DNA from: Symbiodinium natans | Taxonomy: Eukaryota; Sar; Dinophyceae; Suessiales; Symbiodiniaceae | DNA: 64,000 nucleotides | NCBI GenBank assembly: GCA_905221605.1 | Contig: CAJNDS010002228.1 | Coordinates: 1-64,000, forward strand | Direction of reading: 5' to 3' | Shown here: piece by piece, positions 1 through 10,255 of the stretch | Layout of the letters: the number at the start of each line of letters is the position of its first letter | Numbering within the stretch: position 1 is the first letter of the stretch | Made by a program: the position numbers and the translations under genes | The notes under the pieces: model-generated | Database searches by the model: none | The model's input: only the letters and a program-made list of their open reading frames with translations | What the model was told of the DNA's origin: nothing

Positions 1-1704
1 AAACAAAAGGTCATACGCATAGCCCATGGCGCGATTTCGCGGCCATATGCATTGGCTTGCTTCTTTCGAAGGTGGAGAACGACCCGCTGCTTGAGGGTCT
101 ATTTCAAAAGCTTGCAGCTTCTTGGACAGACAAGGCAGAGCTTCGCCCAGACACCCTGTCAAACTAAAGGATTTGCGCCACGATCTGCGGGCTCTCATGA
201 GCAAACGTACCCAGTCCAACTTGCTGACTTGTCCGTCACCAAGCTGTCGTAAGATTTGGTACTCCGTTCGGAGCCACCACTTGAAAGAGAAGAAGCCGCG
301 CACGTCGAGCGGCTGCAGCAGGAATGTTGCGCCGGACGGCACGAAATTCAATTTGATGTCAACCTCGCACGCCCGTAGAAAGACTTCTTTGGAAAGGTGG
401 CATGGAGCCACATCGAGGGTGAGAACCGGTTCCAGCAACCATCTCCAACCGTCCAACGCTAGCGAAATCAGGTCCAGCATTGCCAAAAGCAGTGATGTGG
501 AGTTCCATGAGGAGACTGTTCGCCAGACATGTGTCCCCGGGCGGCATTCTGCGGCCACTGTCTGCATCAAGCCCAGTGTAAACACGGACTTATTCCCGAT
601 GACGAAATGTGGCAAGCTCTGCTGAAGCTCGTCGTTGTCTGATATCACTGCCACATAGCTCACAAATGTCCGCAAGTCACCCTTGCGAACCGGCAGACGT
701 GGGCCCTCCACGTCTGCTCCCCAGTGGCGGCGTTGGACCACCAAGCCACAAAGAGGGTGCGGCGTCAGAGCTACAGATGTCTCATCAAGGTTGAGATGCA
801 AAAGACGTCGGGGTGCACTTGCATGTCGAAGGAAGCTGAGCGATTGGAAGAACACCGCCACCTCTGCCCGGACACAAATTCAGATTTGGGCCCCCCATTT
901 TTTGGGCCAGAAAGCGGTCCCGTTTTTGTTACTGGGCCGATTTGCAACTCCAAATATGATGCTTGCTTGTGACCCCAAAAAAGGCTCCTCAATCTATGCA
1001 AAAAGTCTTAACTTCAGAAGAAAATGCACCCAAGCCTTCTGGGGCAAGAGCGCAGGCTCCACAGCCACACGCACTGGCACGGTTCCTCTACTCACATCCC
1101 AACGTTTACACCATCGCTGCAACCACTTCCGGCCGCCACGGTTTGTGGCAGCCCGGCAGCCAGCATGATCACCCAATCTTCGTCGAAACTCGAAGAAGGC
1201 CGCCTCCGAGGTCGGAGCCGAGTGACAACGAAAGTTCTGCTGCCGAACCCAGCGAAAAAGGTTGGCCTCTGCCAAGAAAACGTGAGCTTCTCGAGAAGCA
1301 TGTTTTTGGGCCGCCGTCTGCGGATCTGTACAGGCATGAACATCAGAAGCCGCAGCTTCCCGGTAAAGATTCTGGACAAACGTAATGCTTGGCAGCGTGT
1401 CGTCAGACGCTGCACGCCTCTGTAGTTGTCGGGCGTGCTGCATGGCCACTATTGCATTGTGACCGCTGAGAACATAGGTACACAAGACCTGATGCCGCTG
1501 CTTTGGGGAAAGTCCGCACGGCCAACTCACTCTGTGGGCTTTTCGGGCTGCCCTGACAAGCGGCCGCTGTCCTTCTCGCAAGCGCTGTTGCAGCTCGCGG
1601 CAGGTCCGCTTCAGAGAACACAAGCGACAGGTAGCTGCTTGGCAACGGCACTCCATGGTACAGAGCACTTCAGCACCGCAAAGCACTTCCTTTTGGAGGC
1701 TCAT
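1..1704 (-). pseudogene. pogo/Tigger-like DDE transposase, 3' end cut by window edge
   Basis: The N-terminal part (ATG at 1704, open to 994) ends in a CENPB/Tc5-type helix-turn-helix pattern including GGRKWLQRWCKRWDVSRG. In the same frame, after two stops (TAG at 994-996, TGA near 889), an open stretch runs to base 1. It carries the three DDE blocks: NLDETSV, LTLDVAPCH, and FLLQPLDVRGFFSFK followed by WW. The last block is characteristic of pogo/Tigger/jerky DDE_1 endonucleases, which cut and paste DNA at TA sites. The 105 bases between the halves keep frame, so they could be a small intron or two nonsense mutations; I could not find clean splice sites. The C-terminus lies outside the window. 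Family assignment is fairly secure; whether the gene is intact is not. Confidence 0.72.
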
Positions 1705-3454
1705 GCGCAGGCAAACTGCGGAAGTGCGAAAACGTCAGACGAGGCTTGGAGATGTACCTCTTGCAAGATTTCGTCGACAGTCTGCCTGCACCACTACCAA
1801 CTACGTCGCTGACTCCTGACGCTAAGAACTTGGCCAGACATGCACACGACAAGCTGTGACGAACGACAGTCAAATACGGTCGATTCAATCTCGGCAAGGG
1901 CAACACAATGGCCCTCTATCCTTACGTCATGGTCGATGTGCGAACCAACAACGACTTGGCAATACAGCAGCGGTAACCCGCAACATACTTGGAAATACCT
2001 GGCTTTCCTGCACCCCAAACTGGGGCCGCTGGTAAGGCACCGTGGAACAACAACAGTTGAGATCTGGCCAACCACCATCTTGCCGCCGGCCTTAAGATGA
2101 CAGAGTCCCCCTCCAGAGACCTCCCTTACCAGTTTGGGCAAGTGTCCACCCTTCAACAGCGGAAATCTGGCCAAACGCCGTCTTGCAGCGACTTGGCACG
2201 ACCTTCTGCGTCGGTGCAAAAGGAACGTCAAAGTAACCTGGACCTGACTTGGAGCTGGAACACCCCCAGGGTAACCCGCACATGAGCGTCCCGACGCCGA
2301 GCGGACAGCCTGTGCGCCGGTGAGAGCTTCCCAAGGCGCAGCATCATCGGCAAAAAAAGGGGGAGGGGTGCACGAGCAAGATGAACACCGTCCTGAGCCA
2401 CGGCGGATAGGAGCAAAAAAAGGGGAGAGGGGTTTGAGCAATGGTGAGCATCAGCAAACAAAAAGGAGGGGCGTCAGGTACTTGCAGGCAAAGCCGCTTC
2501 CCCTAGCCCCTTGAGCCCTAAAGTCTTCTTCTGCTGTCTTCTTCTGGCGTCTCCACCTAGACAACCGGGCAGTGGAAAGATGAACACTCTTGCACGCAAC
2601 AGGCTGTCTGTGACACTGTGCTAGGTGTGCCAGAAGCGGCGTGAAGCCAACTGGACGCGTAAAAGCCAGACAGCTATCGAGCTTGCAACATGCCTTTTTC
2701 GAGACGATGGTGCTCAAGCCTGCGCACGTTTGAACGCAACAGCTGGCATCTGTCAGAAGCATGGAAGCTGCCCGCGTACTGTCAACCACAAACCACTGGA
2801 ACATGTGTACAATTGGCATGCGCCTTCACAGCAATCTGATGTACTCAGGCTTATGGAAGACATAGCTGACAGCTTCGGAAGAAAGGATGCAGGACATGTG
2901 AACGATGCACAGGACGGAGAGCAACAAGTCTGGAAATCCAAGGTTGTCGCCTGCCTGTTGCCTGGATTTGGCGTGCACCCGATGGCAAGCAGCAGTTTTC
3001 CTGTCGCACATCAGTTGAGCCCGACTTGGCTGGGCATGACAAGCCAGAGCATGCGGGCATTCGCAGGCCTCAGCACACGCGCGGCCGCGGCCCGCCCTCC
3101 CGCCCAAGCCCCCTCCCACCGCCCTACATGCTTGAAAAAAAGCGGGCGCGGTTCAAAGCAAGCTCAAAAATCAAGAAAACATGTCAAAAATCATGCATGC
3201 CCGAGCCGTTCAGAACGAAGGACAACACTTCCAAAACATTGTTGCATGTGGAAAAAGCCTTTGTCTGCTCCAACTTGAAAGGAAAAACAGTTATTTGTAT
3301 TTTTCAATCGGTTCTTGAGCCAGAGCTGCCTCCTGGCGTCCATTTCTGCCCCCAAAAGCGGCTTGCCCAAAAATGGTTGCAGAGTCTTCCCCTATCATTA
3401 TATGGCTTCGTGGTTTAGGCACAGAGCACAGACAGAGTTCCGGCTTCTTGGCTT
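1705..3454. other. No gene recognised; low-complexity spacer
   Basis: Open frames here (for example 1794-2441 on - and 2625-3278 on +) overlap on opposite strands and show no recognisable motif. 2340-2480 has purine-rich runs followed by phrases of the form gagcaa..gag/aacatc, loosely like the array at 5730-5850. 3090-3125 is a GC-rich run. Confidence 0.4.
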
Positions 3455-4306
3455 TCACGTCTCATACAGCGGCTGCTTGCAGTCTATACAGATTGAATTA
3501 CCTTCGAGCCACTCGCGCTCCTCGCTCTGCAACTCCTCCAGCTCACGCAGCCAAGAGTTCGACGTCAGAATCATAGCGACGTTGTAGACATACACACTGT
3601 AGGTGAACAGATTTGTTCCAGAGTGGGCGAGCGTAACCTCTTCTGTGGATCCCTGAAACAGGCGACGATTGCGCAAAACCATGTCCGCGGAACCTTCATC
3701 ATACAAGATGGCGCGGTGGACCAAAGGGTTGAAGCCACGCAAGTCAGGCTGACTCACGCCACAGCAGTTGAGCTCTAGTGTCTGGCGATGACCGAAGAGG
3801 CTGCGAGCATAGATTGTTTTACCAAGTCGCGTGGGACCAGTTAAAACAAGGAAGCTCCTTCGGAACATGGGGCGGGCGAACTGTGGCAAGAAGTCGCGCT
3901 GGACCTGCTCCAGCACAACGGCTGTCTTCATGAGGGGCTGAAGGTCCAGGAGCGCTTGCGCCTTGCGCGCTGCAACGGCCTCTGTCTGCATGCACTGTGC
4001 ATGGAACTTCATGTTGTCTAAATAGGCTTTCACGTGCTTCTTGCAGCGCAGGTACTCCTTCTCCGCAACCTGCTCCGTAATTTTACAGGCCTGCCATAAA
4101 TTGGTAATCCAATCCGGCGCAATTGGAAAGGTGGTGAAGGCAGGAGCTGTCGTCGTCATATGAATGGAGCCAATCTTCGGAACCTGTAAATAATAATGCC
4201 CCTGATCGTATGCCTTTCGGCAAGCTTTTCCACGAGCTTGCTTGCACTCCACAGACTGATGCGGAACGGCACCACGAAACAACAGACTGGGCTTCGGCAG
4301 AGTCAC
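3455..4306 (-). CDS. Rep-like superfamily 3 helicase (C-terminal exon of HUH-SF3 Rep gene)
   Basis: The 283-residue frame has the three SF3 helicase motifs in order. Walker A is GPTRLGKT (about 3816-3840), Walker B is ILYDEG (about 3693-3711), and motif C is MILTSNSW (about 3551-3574). Before motif C lies EVTLAHSGTNLFTY, like the B' region of CRESS-DNA-type Rep proteins. The N-terminal half has KAYDQGHYYLQVPKIGS, a plausible site for the catalytic tyrosine motif of the HUH domain, so the endonuclease fold appears to span this exon and the 4424-5098 part. SF3 Rep helicases unwind DNA during rolling-circle replication. The frame ends with TGA after KQPLYET. It could be an endogenised viral Rep or the replicase of a Replitron-like transposon; the sequence alone does not decide. 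Confidence 0.75.
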   Translation of the reverse strand: MTLPKPSLLFRGAVPHQSVECKQARGKACRKAYDQGHYYLQVPKIGSIHMTTTAPAFTTFPIAPDWITNLWQACKITEQVAEKEYLRCKKHVKAYLDNMKFHAQCMQTEAVAARKAQALLDLQPLMKTAVVLEQVQRDFLPQFARPMFRRSFLVLTGPTRLGKTIYARSLFGHRQTLELNCCGVSQPDLRGFNPLVHRAILYDEGSADMVLRNRRLFQGSTEEVTLAHSGTNLFTYSVYVYNVAMILTSNSWLRELEELQSEEREWLEGNSICIDCKQPLYET

Positions 4307-4423
4307 CGTCTGTCCTTACTTTTACCCCACAAAACTACCGGCAAGGACCCAGGAGGAACGCCCGAAGCGGCGGTGGAAACAGTGGGTCATGTTCACATCA
4401 ACCCTTTGAAACAGGGCACCTAA

Positions 4424-5098
4424 TTAGCTAACTGCACCGGCGACCGCAAAACCGAGCCAGGACGCAGAACATAACCAACTAACCTGCGCCAAGCATCTCG
4501 AGTCAAACATCAGATGAAAGTGGATGCTGGGCACCAGCTTCTCCAGACTCACAGCGGTGTGCAGCTCACACGCAAGAGTCATACGATCCAGCTTGCTTTG
4601 CCGTAGCTGCTGCGCAAAGCGTTGGAACTCATCCCAAAGGCTTGCAACCTCGACATTGTCCTGCAAGAGGCGACAGATATCGGCAATCCGCGACTCCCCT
4701 TCTGCCAACATTGCACTTGCCCCGGCATCTGTAATCCTGGACCAGGAGCCAGAGTATCTGAACATCGTGCCACTGCCGCGGTAGGAAGGCAGCGGTTGCT
4801 CATTCAAGACTATGGGGGGTTCTGCGTGCCAGGAGGCAAGCAAAGCTCTTGCTGCAGCCATGAGATGAGCAGGCACTTGGCCCAGCATGGCCTGTAGAAC
4901 TGGAACCTTGTCTATGCTGGTAAACTCCACTCGCAGGACATTGCGCCTCTCATGACCATGTGAGCCTTCCTCGACCATTCTCCTCGCAACCCACGTGTCT
5001 CGGACAAGGGTCTGGAGCTGGGTCCGTGTTTGCCTGCTGTTTTCTCCCTCCGGCGGACTCTGCTTGCCCTGCAAACGACGACGTTTTGCGGGCAACAT
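4424..5098 (-). CDS. Rep-like HUH endonuclease domain (N-terminal exon)
   Basis: Begins at an ATG (5096-5098) with a basic MLPAKRRRLQGK segment, possibly a nuclear signal. Near the end is SIHFHLMFD (4502-4528), which matches the HUH motif (His-hydrophobic-His) that binds the divalent metal in rolling-circle Rep nucleases. The last ~25 residues of this frame look intronic. A donor-like G/GTTAGT (minus strand, intron starting at 4483) follows the HUH motif, and the helicase frame resumes before 4257, giving an intron of roughly 150-230 bases. The exact acceptor was not resolved. Upstream lie a direct repeat with palindromes (5125-5325) and a hairpin (5491-5556). A spliced Rep gene suggests long residence in a eukaryotic nucleus (inference). 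Confidence 0.65.
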   Translation of the reverse strand: MLPAKRRRLQGKQSPPEGENSRQTRTQLQTLVRDTWVARRMVEEGSHGHERRNVLRVEFTSIDKVPVLQAMLGQVPAHLMAAARALLASWHAEPPIVLNEQPLPSYRGSGTMFRYSGSWSRITDAGASAMLAEGESRIADICRLLQDNVEVASLWDEFQRFAQQLRQSKLDRMTLACELHTAVSLEKLVPSIHFHLMFDSRCLAQVSWLCSASWLGFAVAGAVS

Positions 5099-5124
5099 GG
5101 CTCAGGCAAAATGCCCGGATTTAC

Positions 5125-5325
5125 ATGCACGGCACGTGCCAATTAGAGACAGGCAGTCACGCTTCTGTCAGATTCCCACGCAGTTACACAAACCATACGG
5201 CGCTCCCGTTTAGTTAGAGGGTTTGTGGGAAAGAGTCACCTGCACGGTACGTACCATTTAGAAGCAGGAACTCACGCTTGTGTCAGATTCCCCTGCAGTT
5301 ACGCAAACCATGTGGTGCTCATGAA
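5125..5325. repeat. Diverged direct repeat with 10-bp palindromes upstream of Rep-like gene
   Basis: Two ~85-bp copies, offset 115 bp, share a stretch that includes tcagattccc and gcagttac.caaaccat. Each copy opens with a perfect 10-bp palindrome: GGCACGTGCC at 5131-5140 and GGTACGTACC at 5246-5255. The two differ at two positions, and both changes keep the palindrome. The repeats sit 30-230 bases 5' of the Rep start, where iterons lie in many Rep replicons. Confidence 0.75.
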
Positions 5326-5490
5326 AAGTGGTGAGCTCTTTGGTGAGAGGCACTGAAGCTCACTGTCCAAGCCTGCGAAACGCTGCGCAGGAACGTGACA
5401 GGACCCAATGTCTACCTTCTCTCATTGCAGAAACCATTACCGCAGGACCGCACAGGACAAGCCACGTACGAGAACTGCAAGATGACACGC

Positions 5491-5556
5491 GTGGTCCTGC
5501 AAAACCGTTGTGGGACAATAGAATTATTAGTCCAAAAAACGGATTTGCAGGACCAC
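5491..5556. repeat. 66-bp inverted repeat (hairpin)
   Basis: The left arm gtggtcctgcaaaaccgtt and the right arm aacggatttgcaggaccac are reverse complements with one mismatch. An inner arm pair (GGAC..ATA / TAT..GTCC) extends the pairing towards an A/T-rich loop. It is either a palindromic MITE remnant or a replication-origin-like stem-loop for the adjacent Rep gene. Confidence 0.7.
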
Positions 5557-5729
5557 GGGTTTTCGAGGCCTGCTTTCCCGGAACGTTTCGCGGGGCCGCG
5601 TGCCCAGAGCAAGCTTCTAGTGGTCTCCAGGTCTTTGGCCACGAGGTGGTAGGAGACGAAGGAACGTCCACAATGGGACTGGCTGCCCCGGAACTCCAAG
5701 GGAACATCCCTGGGCTGGGTTGTTCGTGG

Positions 5730-5850
5730 GGTGTGAGCAAAATGAGCACCAGGGATGCAGCATGAGCATGACAAAGGGGGGCGTTTGAGCAAAACGAGCA
5801 CCAGGGATATGAGCATCACACAGGGGGGGGGCGTCTGAGCAAAACGAACA
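5730..5850. repeat. Short tandem array with gagcaaaacgagcaccaggga units
   Basis: Two full and one partial unit of about 48-50 bp, each with a (c)tgagcaaaa(c/t)ga(g/a)caac/ccaggg core followed by a G run (ggggggc). Similar phrases occur at 2350-2480 on the other side of the Rep-like gene. Confidence 0.6.
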
Positions 5851-5934
5851 ACATGTATTTCATGTACCTGTTTCTGTACACGTCACGTGCAGAGACGCGC
5901 AAAGCACAAGCATTGCGGCGCCATTATGCAGTGG

Positions 5935-6440
5935 TCTTGCCTCAACCCAAGAACTTGGCCGAAGCATGCCCATGTTTGTCTCACATCCTTGAGCGGCACT
6001 TCGCACGCGTGACGAACATGGAGAAAGGAGAGATTGTGTGAAAGCGATAGAAAATGCGCCCTATCCGAACTGCCAGCATGCGTCCCCCCCGTAGCTATGC
6101 TTCTGCTCACCGTCTACACGTCCTTACCTTCAAAAACTTAGGCCCAAGTATGCACATGTTTGTCTCACATCCGTCAGCGGCACTTCACAAACATTGACAA
6201 ACGAGAGCTTCTGTGAAAGAGAAAGGGAGAGCTAGACAGAATGCGCCCTCTCCGACGTGGCCAAAACCTTACCGTCGCTATGCTTCTGCTCACCGTCTCC
6301 ACGTCCTTACCTTCAAAAACTTAGGCGCATGCCCAAGCATGTCCATGTTTATCCCACATCCTTGAGCGGCACTTACGCGCGCGAGATTGTGTGAGAAAAC
6401 GAGAGCGTGAGAGAGTGTGAAAGAAACTGTGCCCTGCTCT
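5935..6440. repeat. Tandem repeat A, about 185-bp unit, three diverged copies
   Basis: Copies begin near 5945, 6130 and 6315. They share aacttggcc/aacttaggc.., catgtttgtctcacatcc, gagcggcactt and a gcttctgctcaccgtc..acgtccttacctt tail. The spacing is roughly even and divergence is substantial. No coding function is seen. Confidence 0.7.
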
Positions 6441-6454
6441 GTAGGACCAAAAAG

Positions 6455-7171
6455 CGAAAACACCCTCCAAAATATAATCAAAACCATACAAAAACAATCA
6501 AGTTTGACATGTCGGGCGTAGTGACTTTTAGGGTTTAGGATGGTTGCCCTGACCCCACAAAGGGAAAACACCTTCAAAATATAGGCAAAACCCATACAAA
6601 AACAAGCAGAGAGCAAAAAAACACCAAAATCAAGTTTGACATGTTGGGTGTAGTAACTTTTAAGGTTTAGGATGGTTGCCCTGACCCCAAAAAGGAGAAC
6701 ACCTTTAAAAACATAGGCAAAACCATACAAAAACAAGCAGAGAGCAACAGAAACACCAAAATCAAGTTTGACATGTCGGGTGTAGTGACTTTTAAGGTTT
6801 AGGATGGTTGCCCTGACCCCACAAAAGGAAAACACCTTCAAAATATAGGCAAAACCCATACAAAAACAAGCAGATAGCAAAACAACACCAAAATCAAGTT
6901 TGACATGTTGGGTGTAGTAACTTTTTAAGGTTTAGGATGGTTGCCCTGACCCCAAAAAGGAAAACACCTTTAAAAACATAGGCAAAACCATACAAAAACA
7001 AGCAGAGAGCAACAGAAACACCAAAATCAAGTTTGACATGTCGGGTGTAGTGACTTTTAAGGTTTAGGATGGTTGCTCTGACCCCAAAAAAGGAAAACAC
7101 CTTCAAAATATAGGCAAAACCCATACAAAAACAAGCAGAAAGCGAAAACAACACCAAAATCAAGTTTGACA
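6455..7171. repeat. Tandem repeat B, 132-133-bp units in alternating variants
   Basis: The phrase aagtttgacatgt recurs at about 6501, 6633, 6765, 6897, 7030 and 7163. Two subtypes alternate: tcgg..gtagtgac with caaaatatagg, and ttgg..gtagtaac with aaaaacatagg. The higher period is therefore about 264 bp. Frames through it on the minus strand simply repeat a hydrophobic peptide and are not credible genes. Confidence 0.9.
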
Positions 7172-10140
7172 TGTCGTGAATAATCCTGTTGCTGACAGGA
7201 TGGCCTCCAAATCGGAGCGAATAGAATCTTCAGCTGTATGTCCGAGGGTTGCCTCCCGGATGCCAAAATCGACGGGCAACATCAGCGTGATTCAGCGTGG
7301 CATACACATTTGACAAAGATTGCACAAGTACTGCAAAGGCCTACACGGGCAGGCATTCGAGCAGATCTGTTGTGAGGGAAAGGACTGGGGCCGGGGCGTG
7401 TGCACATTTTTCGCAGAGGTCGAAGCCGCTGTTGCTGCATCGAAATGTGACGGTAAAGACCTTCAGCCAACTGGACTGGCAAGCGATGGGGGCAGATGGT
7501 ACTCAATGGTAGCGATGTGTCACGAAGAAAGCGAAAACAACACCAAAATCAAGTTTGACATGTTGGGTGTAGAAACTTTTAAGGTTTAGGATGGTTGCCC
7601 TGACCCCAAAAAGGAAAACACCCTTAAAAACATAGGCAAAACCATACAAAAACAAGCAGAGAGCAACAGAAACTCCAAAATCAAGTTTGACATGTCGGGT
7701 GTAGTGACTTTTAAGGTTTAGGATGGTTGCCCTGACCCCAAAAAAGGAAAACACCTTCAAAATATAGGCAAAACCCATACAAAAACAAGCAGACAGCGAA
7801 AACAACACCAAAATCAAGTTTGACATGTCGTGAATAATCCTGTTGCTGACAGGATGGCCTCCAAATCGGAGCGAATAGAATCTTCAGCTGTATGTCCGAG
7901 GGTTGCCTCCCGGATGACAAAATCGACGGGCAACATCAGCGTGATTCAGCGTGGCATACACATTTGACAAAGATTGCACAAGTACTGCAAAGGCCTACAC
8001 GGGCAGGCATTCGAGCAGATCTGTTGTGAGGGAACGGACTGGGGCCGGGGCGTGTGCACATTTTTCGCAGAGGTCGAAGCCACTGTTGCTGCATCGAAAT
8101 GTGACAGTAAAGACCTTCAGCCAACTGGACTGGCAAGCGATGGGGGCAGATGGCACTCAATGGTAGCGATGTGTCACGAAGAAAGCGAAAACAACACCAA
8201 AATCAAGTTTGACATGTTGGGTGTAGTAACTTTTAAGGTTTAGGATGGTTGCCCTGACCCCAAAAAGGAAAACACCTTTAAAACATAGGCAAAACCATAC
8301 AAAAACAAGCAGAGAGCAACCGAAACACCAAAATCAAGTTTGACATGTCGGGTGTAGTGACTTTTAAGGTTTAGGATGGTTGCCCTGACCCCACAAAAGG
8401 AAAACACCTTCAAAATATAGGCAAAACCCATACAAAAACAAGCAGAAAGCGAAAACAACACCAAAATCAAGTTTGACATGTCGTAAATAATCCTGTTGCT
8501 GACAGGATGGCCTCCAAATCGGAGCGAATAGAATCTTCAGCTGTATGTCCGAGGGTTGCCTCCCGGATGCCAAAATCGACGGGCAACATCAGCGTGATTC
8601 AGCGTGGAATACACATTTGACAAAGATTGCACAAGTACTGCAAAGGCCTACACGGGCAGGCATTCGAGCAGATCTGTTGTGAGGGAACGGACTGGGGCCG
8701 GGGCGTGTGCACATTTTTCGCAGAGGTCGAAGCCGCTGTTGCTGCATCGAAATGTGACGGTAAAGACCTTCAGCCAACTGGACTGGCAAGCGATGGGGGC
8801 AGATGGTACTCAATGGTAGCGATGTGTCACGAAGAAAGCGAAAACAACACCAAAATCAAGTTTGACATGTTGGGTGTAGTAACTTTTAAGGTTTAGGATG
8901 GCTGCCCTGACCCCAAAAAGGAAAACACCTTTAAAAACATAGGCAAAACCATACAAAAACAAGCAGAGAGCAACAGAAACACCAAAATCAAGTTTGACAT
9001 GTCGGGCGTAGTGACTTTTAAGGTTTAGGATGGTTGCCCTGACCCCAAAAAAGGAAAACACCTTCAAAATATAGGCAAAACCCACACAAAAACAAGCAGA
9101 TAGCGAAAACAACACCAAAATCAAGTTTGACATGTCGTGAATAATCCTGTTGCTGACAGGATGGCCTCCAAATCGGAGCGAATAGAATCTTCAGCTGTAT
9201 GTCCGAGGGTTGCCTCCCGGATGCCAAAATCGACGGGCAACATCAGCGTGATTCAGCGTGGCATACACATTTGACAAAGATTGCACAAGTACTGCAAAGG
9301 CCTACACGGGCAGGCATTCGAGCAGATCTGTTGTGAGGGAACGGACTGGGGCCGGGGCGTGTGCACATTTTTCGCAGAGGTCGAAGCCGCTGTTGCTGCA
9401 TCGAAATGTGACGGTAAAGACCTTCAGCCAACTGGACTGGCAAGCGATGGGGGCAGATGGCACTCAATGGTAGCGATGTGTCACGAAGAAAGCGAAAACA
9501 ACACCAAAATCAAGTTTGACATGTTGGGTGTAGTAACTTTTAAGGTTTAGGATGGTTGCCCTGACCCCAAAAAGGAAAACACCCTTAAAAACATAGGCAA
9601 AACCATACAAAAACAAGCAGAGAGCAACAGAAACACCAAAATCAAGTTTGACATGTCGGGTGTAGTGACTTTTAAGGTTTAGGATGGTTGCCCTGACCCC
9701 AAAAAAGGAAAACACCTTCAAAATATAGGCAAAACCCATACAAAAACAAGCAGAAAGCGAAAACAACACCAAAATCAAGTTTGACATGTCGTGAATAATC
9801 CTGTTGCTGACAGGATGGCCTCCAAATCGGAGCGAATAGAATCTTCAGCTGTATGTCCGAGGGTTGCCTCCCGGATGCCAAAATCGACGGGCAACATCAG
9901 CGTGATTCAGCGTGGCATACACATTTGACAAAGATTGCACAAGTACTGCAAAGGCCTACACGGGCAGGCATTCGAGCAGATCTGTTGTGAGGGAACGGAC
10001 TGGGGCCGGGGCGTGTGCACATTTTTCGCAGAGGTCGAAGCCGCTGTTGCTGCATCGAAATGTGACGGTAAAGACCTTCAGCCAACTGGACTGGCAAGCG
10101 ATGGGGGCAGATGGTACTCAATGGTAGCGATGTGTCACGA
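7163..10140. repeat. 654-bp higher-order satellite, about 4.5 copies
   Basis: Junctions at 7163, 7817, 8470, 9124 and 9778 give periods of 654, 653, 654 and 654. Each unit is a unique ~360-bp segment C (starting taatcctgttgctgacagg) followed by about two B repeats. Copies differ at only a few positions, so the array is recently homogenised. The last copy breaks off near 10140, where the sequence changes to gatgatgcatctag. Segment C keeps an 89-codon open frame in the first four copies (from 7320, 7974, 8627 and 9281); in the fifth (9935) the frame runs on into the flank and reaches 106 codons. The few substitutions are mostly non-synonymous, so coding is doubtful. Confidence 0.93.
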
Positions 10141-10255
10141 TGATGCATCTAGAAACCAAATGTCATGGCAGAAGCCCGGACGGCTTGCGGGACTTGGCAA
10201 AGACTCTTCCCATTGCAACTGGCCTGCGAACATGATCTGCCAAGCGCATCTTTGA

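Noticed and set aside
1794-2441. 215-codon minus-strand ORF
   Set aside because: No motif, overlaps several plus-strand frames, and composition matches GC-rich noncoding DNA.
6290-9787. Repeated minus-strand ORFs of hydrophobic LFLYGFAYVFK type
   Set aside because: They are translations of the 132-bp satellite repeat; openness comes from lack of stops in a repeated unit.
7163-10140. CRISPR-like array
   Set aside because: Units are 654 bp, with no short repeats separated by unique spacers, and the context is eukaryotic.
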